Part shown: one piece after another, positions 16,164 to 24,605 of the stretch
Layout of the letters: each line of letters begins with the position of its first letter
How positions within the stretch are numbered: position 1 is the stretch's first letter
Assembly: GCA_964605705.1 (NCBI GenBank)
Contig: CAZSDW010000027.1
Coordinates: 1-47,200 of the forward strand
Length of the DNA stretch: 47,200 nucleotides
DNA from: CAZSDW01 sp964605705
GTDB lineage: Bacteria; Fidelibacterota; UBA2242
Direction of reading: 5' to 3'
Notes under the pieces: model-generated
Told to the model about the DNA's origin: nothing
The model's input: only the letters and a program-made list of their open reading frames with translations
The model's database searches: none
Program-made: the position numbers and the translations under genes

Positions 16164-17135
16164 CTATTCATTCAACTGGCTGTGCATATTTTTTAACAAT
16201 AAAACAGTCTCGTCCAGTGATTTTAGGTGCATCAGTTGATTTCTGATATCCGATGCATGGGGAAATCCATGAATATATGACCGATAGTATTTCTTCATAA
16301 TTCGATTGACATGCTCATCATCGACAAAATTCCGTTCCAAATCAATTTGCCGGATGCACATATTAATCCGGTCAGCCAATGTCGGACGGTGATATAGGGA
16401 ATTTCCGTTCAGGAGTGAATTGACCTGCTCAAATATCCAGGGATTGCCGATGGCGGCTCTGCCAATCATTACCGCATCGCAAGCGGTTTCAGCGAACATC
16501 CGGATAGCGTCCTCAGCAGTATTAATGTCACCATTTCCGATGATCGGGATGCTGAGAGTTTTTTTAATATCAGTGATAACTTCCCATCTGGCAAAATTTC
16601 GGTAACCATCCGAAGCCGTCCGCGGGTGAACGGTCAAAGCTTTTATCCCGGAATCTTCCAGAATTCGGGATACTTCCAGAGCGACAATAGACTGATAATT
16701 CCAGCCCATTCGAATTTTAGCGGTAACCGGTGTTTGCACTGCGCTGACGACGCTTTTGGCAACCGATTTCAGCAATGGTAAATCTTTCAGCAGGGCTGCC
16801 CCGGCATTCTTTTTGACAACTTTACGAACGGAACACCCAAAATTGAGATCGATGATATCAGGCTGATAACGCTCTTCGATGATTTTGGCAGCCTCCGCCA
16901 TTGATTCCGGATTATGACCAAACAGCTGGATTCCCAGAGGTCGTTCGAAATCGGTAAATTTTAAATATTCAAAGGTTTTCCCGGATTCCCGGATAATCCC
17001 TTCGGAACTGACGAATTCCGTATAGACCATTCCGGCGCCCATTTTTTTGCAAATTTGCCGAAAAGCCGAATTGGTATATCCCGCCATGGGAGCGAGAAAA
17101 ACCGGTGTCTGAATTTGAAGATTATCAATTTTCAT
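16164..17135 (-). CDS. dusB: tRNA-dihydrouridine synthase
   Basis: The frame opens at 17222, but ATG 17135 gives the canonical N-terminus MKIDNLQIQTPVFLAPMAGY (323 residues), so I start there. The TIM-barrel FMN enzyme reduces uridines in the tRNA D-loop with NADPH. Visible: the FMN-binding APMAGYTNSAFR, catalytic Cys101 in LNFGCSVRKVVKKNAGAAL (the family's usual GCP is GCS here), MGW in TAKIRMGWN, TVHPRTASDGY, GNGDI, and MIGRAAIGNPWIF. The C-terminal helical domain is present. DusB is the assignment that best fits the motifs, but other Dus subfamilies are possible. It is divergent from rpmB. Confidence 0.93.
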   Translation of the reverse strand: MKIDNLQIQTPVFLAPMAGYTNSAFRQICKKMGAGMVYTEFVSSEGIIRESGKTFEYLKFTDFERPLGIQLFGHNPESMAEAAKIIEERYQPDIIDLNFGCSVRKVVKKNAGAALLKDLPLLKSVAKSVVSAVQTPVTAKIRMGWNYQSIVALEVSRILEDSGIKALTVHPRTASDGYRNFARWEVITDIKKTLSIPIIGNGDINTAEDAIRMFAETACDAVMIGRAAIGNPWIFEQVNSLLNGNSLYHRPTLADRINMCIRQIDLERNFVDDEHVNRIMKKYYRSYIHGFPHASDIRNQLMHLKSLDETVLLLKNMHSQLNE

Positions 17136-17215
17136 CGATAAAATATAAAGAAGATGACTGTGAACGACCAGAAAATCCCTGTTCATGGAATTGAAAATAA
17201 TTGCTTTAAAAAGAA

Positions 17216-17244
17216 TTGACATTCTAAAGATAAATCACCAAATT
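17216..17244 (+). promoter_or_regulatory. Possible promoter of rpmB
   Basis: TTGACA (17216-17221) is followed after 17 bases by CAAATT, a poor -10. Only the -35 match is strong. It overlaps the frame upstream of the dusB start, which is another reason to prefer the shorter dusB. Confidence 0.3.
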
Positions 17245-17272
17245 CCACAGATTTTTTAAGGAGTACGAAACC

Positions 17273-17464
17273 ATGTCAAAAGTATGTGAAATCTGCGGCA
17301 AAAAGCCACTCTATGGAAATAACGTGAGTCATGCTCATAATAAGACTCGTCGTCGCTGGGAACCGAATCTACAGAAAATTCGGATTGAACAGGGATCTTC
17401 CATTCGTACCGTCAAAGTTTGTACTTCCTGTCTGAAAAATGGAAGTGTTAAAAAAGCGGTATAA
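17273..17464 (+). CDS. rpmB: 50S ribosomal protein L28
   Basis: A 63-residue L28, of normal bacterial length, preceded by AAGGAGTAC. The protein has the family start MSKVCEICGKKPLYGNNVSH, the basic NKTRRRWEPNLQKI, and a C-terminal CTSCLKNG. Four cysteines in two CxxC pairs (CEIC near the start and CTSC near the end) make it the zinc-binding form. It binds 23S rRNA in the large subunit. It forms a single-gene unit closed by a strong terminator. Confidence 0.98.
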   Translation: MSKVCEICGKKPLYGNNVSHAHNKTRRRWEPNLQKIRIEQGSSIRTVKVCTSCLKNGSVKKAV

Positions 17465-17488
17465 ATATCATTTTTAAATAAAAGAAGC

Positions 17489-17517
17489 GAGCCCCTGCGT
17501 GACAGGGGCTCTTTTTT
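17489..17517 (+). terminator. Rho-independent terminator of rpmB
   Basis: A perfect 9-bp stem GAGCCCCTG/CAGGGGCTC with a 5-base loop is followed by TTTTTT. It lies between rpmB and the convergent ftsZ stop. Confidence 0.93.
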
Positions 17518-17537
17518 ATCAGATGTGGAGAGAGAGC

Positions 17538-18743
17538 TTATTTGTGCATCATTTTACGAAGGATAGCCGGAATATTTTTGTCGGTCATATCCACGATATT
17601 TTCTGCCAGACTTTGTTCATCTTCATCGAAAGATATTTTTAAAGTCGGTTCATTGTGAAATGATTCGACATCCTGATCGGATTCATAATCTTCCAGCCCG
17701 GCTGTAGCAGAAATTTCCTCAGCAAAAAGTTCTTCTTTTGCCGAAATAAATACGGAATTGGATTTCTGAGAGCTTCTCGGGCTTTCGCCTCCAAAACCTG
17801 TTGCAATCACGGTAATCATTATTTCATCGGTCAGATTTTCGTCAATAACGGCACCGATGATGATATCCGCATCGTTCCCGGCTTCTTCGGTGATAATTTT
17901 ACAGGCTTCATCAACTTCAAACAGATTCAGATCCACACCACCGGTAATATTGATCAGAAGCCCATTAGCACCACGGATATTCATGTCATTCAACAACGGA
18001 CTGGATATTGCCTGTTGGGCTGCCAGGACGGCTCGTTCTTCGCCGGTTGCCAGTCCGGTTCCCATGATGGCGTCCCCCATATTTTTCATAATAGTTTTTA
18101 CGTCGGCGAAATCCAGGTTAATAATACCGTGCCGGTTAATTAAGTCTGAAATACCTTTAGTCGCCTGGTACAGAACCGAGTCAGCGGTCTGAAATGCCTG
18201 GCGGATGGAAGTTTTACGGTCCACGATACTCAGCAGGCGCTGATTTGGAATGGTGATGAGAGTATCCACATTATCACGAAGTTCACAAATACCTTCATCG
18301 GCGCGTTGCATCCTTTTCGGACCTTCAAAATGGAAAGGTTTTGTGACAATACCAACCGTTAAACAGCCCTGTTCCTTGGCGAGTTTGGCGATCAAGGGGG
18401 AAGCACCGGTGCCGGTACCGCCGCCCATTCCGGCGGTAATAAATATCATATCTGCGCCGTTGATGGCATTTGCAGCCGATTGACGATCGGCTTCGATAGC
18501 CATTTTTCCAACCTCTTTCACAGCCCCGGCACCCAAACCGCGGGTCAGATCTTTCCCGATCTGAATTTTGGTCGGAGCGAGATTGTTGTCTAAATCCTGT
18601 GCATCCGTATTCACGGCGATAAAATCCACACCGGTCAACCCGGACTCAATCATGCGATTAATGGCATTTCCACCACCACCACCAACACCGATTACTTTCA
18701 GTTTTGCCTGTTGATTGGCTAGGTCGTCAAATTCAAATAACAT
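17538..18743 (-). CDS. ftsZ: Cell division protein FtsZ
   Basis: The tubulin-like GTPase that forms the Z ring. Two starts compete: ATG 18755 has no ribosome site, while GGAGGATACT stands just before ATG 18743 (MLFEFDDLANQQ), so I choose 18743 (401 residues). Visible: VIGVGGGGGNAINRM (17-31), the GGGTGTG nucleotide loop (107-113), the T7 loop NLDFADVKTIM, and a variable acidic linker ending in NIPAILRKMMHK, the C-terminal peptide that binds FtsA and other partners. It is the last gene of the dcw cluster, 19 bases after ftsA. Confidence 0.98.
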   Translation of the reverse strand: MLFEFDDLANQQAKLKVIGVGGGGGNAINRMIESGLTGVDFIAVNTDAQDLDNNLAPTKIQIGKDLTRGLGAGAVKEVGKMAIEADRQSAANAINGADMIFITAGMGGGTGTGASPLIAKLAKEQGCLTVGIVTKPFHFEGPKRMQRADEGICELRDNVDTLITIPNQRLLSIVDRKTSIRQAFQTADSVLYQATKGISDLINRHGIINLDFADVKTIMKNMGDAIMGTGLATGEERAVLAAQQAISSPLLNDMNIRGANGLLINITGGVDLNLFEVDEACKIITEEAGNDADIIIGAVIDENLTDEIMITVIATGFGGESPRSSQKSNSVFISAKEELFAEEISATAGLEDYESDQDVESFHNEPTLKISFDEDEQSLAENIVDMTDKNIPAILRKMMHK

Positions 18744-18762
18744 AGTATCCTCCACATATTAT

Positions 18763-20013
18763 TTACATTACGTTTTCTGTTAAATTTTTAATCCATTTCC
18801 AGGTTTTTGATAATAAGCTACCCGGTGCATTAATGATTGTTTTTTGTTTTGTTGGTGTTTCCATGGCAAAGATGAGTGTCCCGATTGCCGTAGCGTATTT
18901 GGGATTATTCAGCTCATCCTCAAAACCTTTGTAGGCGATCGGGAATCCAATGCGCGTGGGAATATTGAAAATTGATTCAGCCAGTTCGTCACATCCTTTC
19001 AGCAGGGCGGCGCCACCGGTCAGGACCACCGACTGAAGTGTATTCAATGGCACATCCGCCTTCTTGGCTTCCATGAATGCTTCCCGCAGAATCTCCTCCA
19101 TTCGGGGTTCAATATATTGGGCGAGTTTCAATAAAGGGATTTCCCGGGCAGGACGATTGCCAATGCTTTCGATTTTGAAGAAGGCTTCTTTATCAACATT
19201 TTTAGTATAGCTGTATCCATGATTCTTTTTAATTTTCTCGGCGTTTTCATGGGGAATGCGCAGGAGATAAGCGATATCGCTGGTGACCATTTGCGCTCCG
19301 AAATTGACGACTCCTGTGTGATGGATGCCCCCATCAGAATAGATAATAACATCGATGGTTCCACTACCGATATCGAGTAAAACAGCACCGGATTCTTTTT
19401 CGGAAGCGGTCAATACTCCCATGGAGGATGCCAGTGACTGCAAGACAAAGTTCTCGACTGTAAGATCAGCGTTTTTAAAACAACGTCGCAAATTTGATGC
19501 GACAGTATTGCTGTAGGTGGTAATATGAACTTTGACCTCGAGCCGTCTCGCCAGAAGATTGACCGGATTTTTAATGCCACTCTGTTCATCGACAATAAAT
19601 TCCTGCGGCATAACATGGAGAATTTGACGATCGACAGGCAGTGGAATTGCCCGGGTATGTTCGATGACTTTATCAATGTCCTCTTTTTCAATTTCCCGGG
19701 CTTCGCCGACATCTCTCGAAATAGCAATCATTCCCTGGGTATTCATACTGCGAATATGGTCACCGCTAATACTGACATGACAACTTGAAATACTGGTGCC
19801 TGCCATCGTTTCGGCAGCATTGACAGCCTGGCTGATGGTTTGACTAAGTTCTTCGATATTGACAACGGTGCCTTTTTTAAGTCCTTTTGTCTCGACAATT
19901 CCAAAGCCCTTAATCAAGGGGATGTTTTTTTCCTGGTCGCGTTCAGCGATCAATGCACAGGTTTCACTGCTTCCGATATCGACACAGGCGTATAATCGGT
20001 TTCGTATTTTCAT
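18763..20013 (-). CDS. ftsA: Cell division protein FtsA
   Basis: A 416-residue actin-like ATPase that tethers FtsZ to the membrane. Seen: the first nucleotide-binding motif CVDIGSSETCALIAE, the 1C (SHS2) domain with VNIEELSQTISQAVNAAETMAG and the SISGDHI turn, LLDIGSGTIDVIIY, and VVLTGGAALLKGCDELAE. The C-terminus is an amphipathic helix (LSKTWKWIKNLTENVM) suited for membrane binding. Nine bases separate it from ftsQ and 19 from ftsZ, so the three are co-expressed. Confidence 0.97.
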   Translation of the reverse strand: MKIRNRLYACVDIGSSETCALIAERDQEKNIPLIKGFGIVETKGLKKGTVVNIEELSQTISQAVNAAETMAGTSISSCHVSISGDHIRSMNTQGMIAISRDVGEAREIEKEDIDKVIEHTRAIPLPVDRQILHVMPQEFIVDEQSGIKNPVNLLARRLEVKVHITTYSNTVASNLRRCFKNADLTVENFVLQSLASSMGVLTASEKESGAVLLDIGSGTIDVIIYSDGGIHHTGVVNFGAQMVTSDIAYLLRIPHENAEKIKKNHGYSYTKNVDKEAFFKIESIGNRPAREIPLLKLAQYIEPRMEEILREAFMEAKKADVPLNTLQSVVLTGGAALLKGCDELAESIFNIPTRIGFPIAYKGFEDELNNPKYATAIGTLIFAMETPTKQKTIINAPGSLLSKTWKWIKNLTENVM

Positions 20014-20022
20014 TTTCTTACC

Positions 20023-20802
20023 CTATGAACGTCGTTCTTTTGCAACAATTTGTTTATTCCAGCGAAGATCAAGGTATTGATAATCGCTTAAGTCGCGTTT
20101 GCCATTTAATTTATTTTGAAAATGGGCTAGAATATTCAGTTGTTCGGACAAATCCTTATCTCCCAGGTAAATGGGAGTCCCGCTCTCAGCAGTATAGAGA
20201 ATACACGATCCGTCTTTCCAGTGGTGAATTTCGGATATCTCAGAATAGAGTTTCGGAGTATGCAGCATAGTGGAGTGTACGATATCCACGATTTCCCGAA
20301 CCGTCGAATTGGGCACATAATACCCGGGATAATATTCCAGCGAATCATCATCGAATCCGGAGATGACCGGTAAGTTTGTTCCCAATGCCTGTGACGGCAG
20401 CGGCAGGACAATTCCCTCGGCATCCAGCAAGTACAAATTCGTATGATTCAAGTAAGTGATAGGTCTCCGTTCACTGATAAGAATATTGATGCTGTTCGGA
20501 AAATCCCGGCTGACTGCTGCAGCTTTGACATAGGGATTGATTTCGAGGCGTGCCTGGATGGCGCGGAGGTCGATCTTGTTTATATTCGTATCAATCTGAA
20601 TATCCGCAATTTGGATAATTTCCTGGCTGCTAAGAATGGAGTTCCCGCGAATATTGATTTTTTCAATATCAAAAATATCGACATAGTTACACCATGAATT
20701 TGATTCAAATATCAATAGTATCAACAACGCCAGGAAGATTACACTCAGCGTAAATTGCCCGGATTTCTTAAGGATTGCCTGCTGTTTTTCCGATAATTTC
20801 AT
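20023..20802 (-). CDS. ftsQ: Cell division protein FtsQ (DivIB-type)
   Basis: A 259-residue bitopic membrane protein. A short cytoplasmic N-terminus (MKLSEKQQAILKKSGQF) is followed by one transmembrane helix (SVIFLALLILLIFES) and an extracytoplasmic POTRA domain (IFDIEKINIRGNSILSSQEI through RDFPNSINILISERRPITYL). A beta domain then follows (LYLLDAEGIVLP). FtsQ links FtsL/FtsB to the divisome. Overall similarity within the family is low, but the position just before ftsA and ftsZ confirms the call. Confidence 0.93.
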   Translation of the reverse strand: MKLSEKQQAILKKSGQFTLSVIFLALLILLIFESNSWCNYVDIFDIEKINIRGNSILSSQEIIQIADIQIDTNINKIDLRAIQARLEINPYVKAAAVSRDFPNSINILISERRPITYLNHTNLYLLDAEGIVLPLPSQALGTNLPVISGFDDDSLEYYPGYYVPNSTVREIVDIVHSTMLHTPKLYSEISEIHHWKDGSCILYTAESGTPIYLGDKDLSEQLNILAHFQNKLNGKRDLSDYQYLDLRWNKQIVAKERRS

Positions 20803-20964
20803 TGCAATTCGAAACCTGATAATTTTTCATTTTGAATAGGACAGTCAGGGCTCTCAATTGACACCATATTTATAATAATCCGGAAATCCGGATGCCTGAG
20901 CCAGCGTTGACTATGGTTGCCCCCCAAATTCCATGAAAGCCCTGATTGAGACCTATTTCTGGTA
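20803..20964. other. Intergenic gap in dcw cluster where murB/ddl often lie
   Basis: This 162-base stretch is the largest break in the otherwise packed cluster. I see no coding remnant. It contains CAGGGCT (20846-20852) and AGCCCTG (20938-20944), and also CTCAAT and ATTGAG next to them, which are complementary but cannot all pair at once. A CCGGAAATCCGG near-palindrome is at 20880-20891. Confidence 0.6.
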
Positions 20965-22347
20965 TTATAATTCATCTTTACAAAACTGTTTTCTGAAAGA
21001 TTTATGTAATTTATTCACATCCCCGGCGCCCAGCGTAATAATCATATCGCCGGGTTTGATGATTGATTCGATTAACGCGGGAACTTTATTGATATCTCTA
21101 ACATAGTGGAAATTAGTGAGATGTTTTTCCATTAATATATCAACGATCAACTGACTGGTGACTCCGGGTTTTGGTTTCTCTCGGGCAGGGTAAATATCCA
21201 GAATGATGATTTCGTCGGCGATCTGCAGCTCCTGTGCAAAGTCTTTGTACAATTTTTCAGTGCGGCTGTACAGATGGGGCTGGAAAATAGCGATTACCCG
21301 ACGTTTCCAGCCATTTTTGGCAGCTGTCAGGGTCGCCCTGATTTCGCTTGGGTGGTGGGCGTAATCGTCAACGAGTACCAGTTTATCACTCTGGTAAACG
21401 ACATCAAATCGACGTTCCACCCCAATAAATGATCTGAATGCCTGACGAATGGTCTCGAATTCAATTCCATATTCCAGGCTGATCTTAATTGCGGCAAGCG
21501 CATTCTGAATATTGTGGGTACCAGGAAGAGGCAGGTTAATTGATCCGATATTCTGCCCGTTTTGAATGACTTCAAACTGACCGGACATTTCAGTTAGTGA
21601 TATATTCACCGCCTGGAAGTCAGACCTATTTTTAATAGAGTAGGGTTGTACCGGTACCGAAATGCCAGGCAGAATTTTACGGATATTTATATCATCACCG
21701 TTAACTATGACTTTTCCATAAACCGGAATCCGGTTGGCGAATTTGCAGAAATAATCCCGGATGGTCTGAAGATCGCCATAAATGTCAAGATGTTCCTTGT
21801 CGATGGTTGTGATCACTATATGAGTTGGATAAAGTTTTAGAAATGAATAATCATATTCGTCGGCTTCAACAATAATCGTATCCCCGGCACCGATCCGGAC
21901 CGTCGAATTTAATCCTTTGATGATGCCACCGGAGATAATCAGAGGATCGCGTCCGGCTTCGGAAAAAATATGTCCAATCAGCGAGGTGGTTGTGGTTTTT
22001 CCATGAGTGCCGGAAACGGCGATACTGTTGGGTCGGAGACGGAGAATCTCACCGAGCATTTCAGCCCGTTTGATGATGGGAATACCGAGCTCCCGGGCTT
22101 TGAGAAGTTCCGGATTATTGTTATCGACGGCAGAAGAATAGACGACAAGATCGGATTTGTTGACATTATCGGCATGATGTCCGATTTGGCAAGGAATTCC
22201 CAGCTTTTCAAGTCTAATCACGTTGTCTGAATGGTGTGTATCCGAGCCGGTCACCTGGAAGCGCCAGTACTTCATCAGTTCGGCGACACCGCTCATACCA
22301 ATACCACCAATTCCGATAAAATGGATCTTTTTAATATTACCGAACAT
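20965..22347 (-). CDS. murC: UDP-N-acetylmuramate--L-alanine ligase
   Basis: A 460-residue Mur ligase adding the first amino acid (L-Ala) to UDP-MurNAc in the cytoplasm. Visible: the N-terminal Rossmann motif HFIGIGGIGMSGVAELM, the ATP loop VSGTHGKTTTTSLIGH, EADEYDYSFLKLYP with the catalytic base region, HLDIYGD, and the C-terminal DDYAHHPSEIRATL. The THGKTTT and DEYDYSF motifs separate MurC from MurD/E/F. It overlaps the upstream murG by 11 bases. Confidence 0.98.
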   Translation of the reverse strand: MFGNIKKIHFIGIGGIGMSGVAELMKYWRFQVTGSDTHHSDNVIRLEKLGIPCQIGHHADNVNKSDLVVYSSAVDNNNPELLKARELGIPIIKRAEMLGEILRLRPNSIAVSGTHGKTTTTSLIGHIFSEAGRDPLIISGGIIKGLNSTVRIGAGDTIIVEADEYDYSFLKLYPTHIVITTIDKEHLDIYGDLQTIRDYFCKFANRIPVYGKVIVNGDDINIRKILPGISVPVQPYSIKNRSDFQAVNISLTEMSGQFEVIQNGQNIGSINLPLPGTHNIQNALAAIKISLEYGIEFETIRQAFRSFIGVERRFDVVYQSDKLVLVDDYAHHPSEIRATLTAAKNGWKRRVIAIFQPHLYSRTEKLYKDFAQELQIADEIIILDIYPAREKPKPGVTSQLIVDILMEKHLTNFHYVRDINKVPALIESIIKPGDMIITLGAGDVNKLHKSFRKQFCKDEL

Positions 22348-23473
22348 GTTCTTCCATGGTTTTTAAAATGTCATCGATAATCAATTTTGCTGAATCAAGC
22401 CGGGCAAGTTTTCCGGCATTTTTCGACATCTCATTTAATTTTGAGTTATCATTTAATAGAGATTCCAGCGAGATTTCAAGAAGTTCCGATTCCAGGTTTT
22501 TCTGCAAGACGACAATTGATGCCCCCTCTTTTTCCATAATCCGGGCGTTGATTTCCTGATGATTTCCGGCAGCGGACGGGAGCGGGACAAGAATCGATGG
22601 TTTGCCGTACAGGCAAAGTTCTGCCAGTGTGAGCGCACCGGCGCGACTGATGATGATATCTGCGGCTGAATAGGCAATTCCCATTTCGTGAATGAAGGGA
22701 GTCACATAGACATAAGGATTCTCCGCATATAGATTGCTGATTTTTTCATAATCAGCCTGACCGGTTTGCCAGATAAACTGGCATTTCGTATTTTCAATAA
22801 ATTTATTAAGATGTCCGATCCAGAAGTCATTCAATGCACGGGAACCCTGACTGCCGCCAAAAATAAGAACTGTTTTAATGCCATAGGGCAATTCAAAGTA
22901 CTGGATTCCCTGTTCTTTTGGAACACTGATCAGGGAGCGTCGCAGGGGAGTTCCAAACCAGGTGATATTTTTGATATAATCCCTGGTGTCTTCAAAGGAG
23001 GTATAGATGGATTTTGCGTATCGACTTAACATTCGGGTTGTTTTTCCGGGAAACACATTCTGCTCATGCAGGAAAATCGGAATTCTCATTATTGCAGCGA
23101 CACGCAGAGGGGGACCGGAAGTATAACCGCCGGTACCAATTGCAAAGTCCGGTTGGAATTGCTTAATAATAAAAACTGACTGAATCAGGGCGACAATCAA
23201 TCGAAGCGGGAAGAGCAGGTTCATCAGTATATCCCGGCGTGAAAATCCTCTTTGGAATCCACGAATCCAGATTTTTCTGAAAGGATAGTCAAGATCGCTC
23301 AATACGGAAGATTCGAGCCCTTGCTCAGTTCCAATAAAAAGAAAATCAATTTGATCGTCGCTAAAGCGGGTTTTTAACTCTTCTATCAGGGCAATTGCCG
23401 GAAAGAGATGACCGCCGGTGCCGCCGCCGGTGACCAGAATCTTGTGTCGTTTTTGATCTTTATCCTTAGCCAT
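22337..23473 (-). CDS. murG: Lipid II synthase, UDP-GlcNAc transferase MurG
   Basis: A 378-residue GT-B glycosyltransferase that adds GlcNAc to lipid I at the inner face of the cytoplasmic membrane. Visible: the first glycine-rich loop VTGGGTGGHLFPAIAL, the hydrophobic membrane patch with basic residues (FRKIWIRGFQRGFSRRDIL), the second loop IGTGGYTSGPPL, the HEQN motif (FLHEQNVFPG), and in the donor domain IFGGSQGSRALN, and ISRAGALTLAEL. It overlaps ftsW by 8 bases (ATGGCTAA) and murC by 11. Confidence 0.98.
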   Translation of the reverse strand: MAKDKDQKRHKILVTGGGTGGHLFPAIALIEELKTRFSDDQIDFLFIGTEQGLESSVLSDLDYPFRKIWIRGFQRGFSRRDILMNLLFPLRLIVALIQSVFIIKQFQPDFAIGTGGYTSGPPLRVAAIMRIPIFLHEQNVFPGKTTRMLSRYAKSIYTSFEDTRDYIKNITWFGTPLRRSLISVPKEQGIQYFELPYGIKTVLIFGGSQGSRALNDFWIGHLNKFIENTKCQFIWQTGQADYEKISNLYAENPYVYVTPFIHEMGIAYSAADIIISRAGALTLAELCLYGKPSILVPLPSAAGNHQEINARIMEKEGASIVVLQKNLESELLEISLESLLNDNSKLNEMSKNAGKLARLDSAKLIIDDILKTMEEHVR

Positions 23474-24605
23474 GGACTGTCACCAAACGCAAAGGTTCCT
23501 GTTTTTCCATCATATCTTTGGATATGTTCAGAATAATGCCCACAGAGGCAATATTGTATATCATTGTTGAGCCGCCGTAACTCAGGAAAGGTAATGGCAG
23601 ACCAGTGACCGGCAGGATACCGCAGGCGACTCCGACATTTGCGAGAACATAGGAAAATATGCTGATAGATAAGCCAATACCAAGAATGTTTCCAAACACA
23701 TTGGGTGCACGGAAAGAAATCTGTAAACCCCGGAGAAACAGTGCCAGGAAAAGTATTAGAAGCAATGTTGTACCGATAAATCCAAACTCCTCACCGGCGA
23801 CAGAAAATACAAAATCGGTATGCGGCTCAGGAAGAAAGAGATTCTTCTCGACACTACCAGCCAGCCCGCTTCCCCAGAATCCGCCATTTCCCAGAGTAAT
23901 CAGGGATTGATGAATCTGATAACCGGCACCCTGCAGATCATCTCCGCCACCTATCGATGTGAGGATTCTCTTCAGTTTATAAGGTGAATGAATAATAGTA
24001 AATATTGAAAAAATGGCAAACAAACCGGCAAAAGGCGACAGGTAGATCAATTTTGTCCCGCCAATTATCATTAATGTAATTGCCAGTACGGCAATCACGG
24101 CGCCAGTGCTGAAATCCGGTTCGATGACCACGAGAATAACGATAAGGGTCAAAATCGCAACAGGAGGAAGAAAGCCCCGCTTCAGGTCATTTATATCATC
24201 CTGGTGGCGATCATAAAAAGATGCCAGATAAAGAATTATGGAAAACTTGGCAACTTCCGATGGTTGAAAGCGAAAGGGACCGATTGACAGCCATCGGGCT
24301 GCTGAAGTGCTGTCACTTTTTAAATGAACAATGAGAGTTACAATTAATAGAATTATTGAGATGATAACGAACCAGAAAGCCATATTTTTCAGATGGTTAT
24401 AATTCACCTTCAAAAAGAACAATCCAACCATCAAACCGATAATAATCCGAATGAAATGTCCGCGCATATAATAACCCGGATCATTGAATTTCGCGGCAGC
24501 GAGAGAAGAACTGGCACTGTACTGAATCACAAAACCAATCCCGATCAGAAAGATTGTCAATGCAAAGAATAACTGGTCGATAGATCGGTAGTACTTTGTC
24601 CTCAT
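23466..24605 (-). CDS. ftsW: SEDS peptidoglycan glycosyltransferase FtsW
   Basis: A 379-residue polytopic membrane protein that polymerises lipid II at the septum, paired with the class B PBP of the same cluster. SEDS landmarks: ARWLSIGPFRFQPSEVAK, PDFSTGAVI with the catalytic-region Asp, AGYQIHQSLITLGNGGFWGSGLAGS, PEPHTDFVFSVAGEEFGFIG, and GLPLPFLSYGGSTM near the C-terminus. About ten hydrophobic segments are visible. Its ATG overlaps the murD stop by four bases (ATGA). FtsW rather than RodA is chosen because of the dcw position. Confidence 0.97.
   Translation of the reverse strand: MRTKYYRSIDQLFFALTIFLIGIGFVIQYSASSSLAAAKFNDPGYYMRGHFIRIIIGLMVGLFFLKVNYNHLKNMAFWFVIISIILLIVTLIVHLKSDSTSAARWLSIGPFRFQPSEVAKFSIILYLASFYDRHQDDINDLKRGFLPPVAILTLIVILVVIEPDFSTGAVIAVLAITLMIIGGTKLIYLSPFAGLFAIFSIFTIIHSPYKLKRILTSIGGGDDLQGAGYQIHQSLITLGNGGFWGSGLAGSVEKNLFLPEPHTDFVFSVAGEEFGFIGTTLLLILFLALFLRGLQISFRAPNVFGNILGIGLSISIFSYVLANVGVACGILPVTGLPLPFLSYGGSTMIYNIASVGIILNISKDMMEKQEPLRLVTVHG

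Noticed and set aside
17137..17222. Longer dusB start at 17222
   Set aside because: The extra 29 residues are not family-like and overlap the rpmB promoter candidate; ATG 17135 gives the canonical start.
20803..20964. Decayed murB or ddl in the dcw gap
   Set aside because: The stretch is far too short and none of its frames shows a motif of either enzyme.
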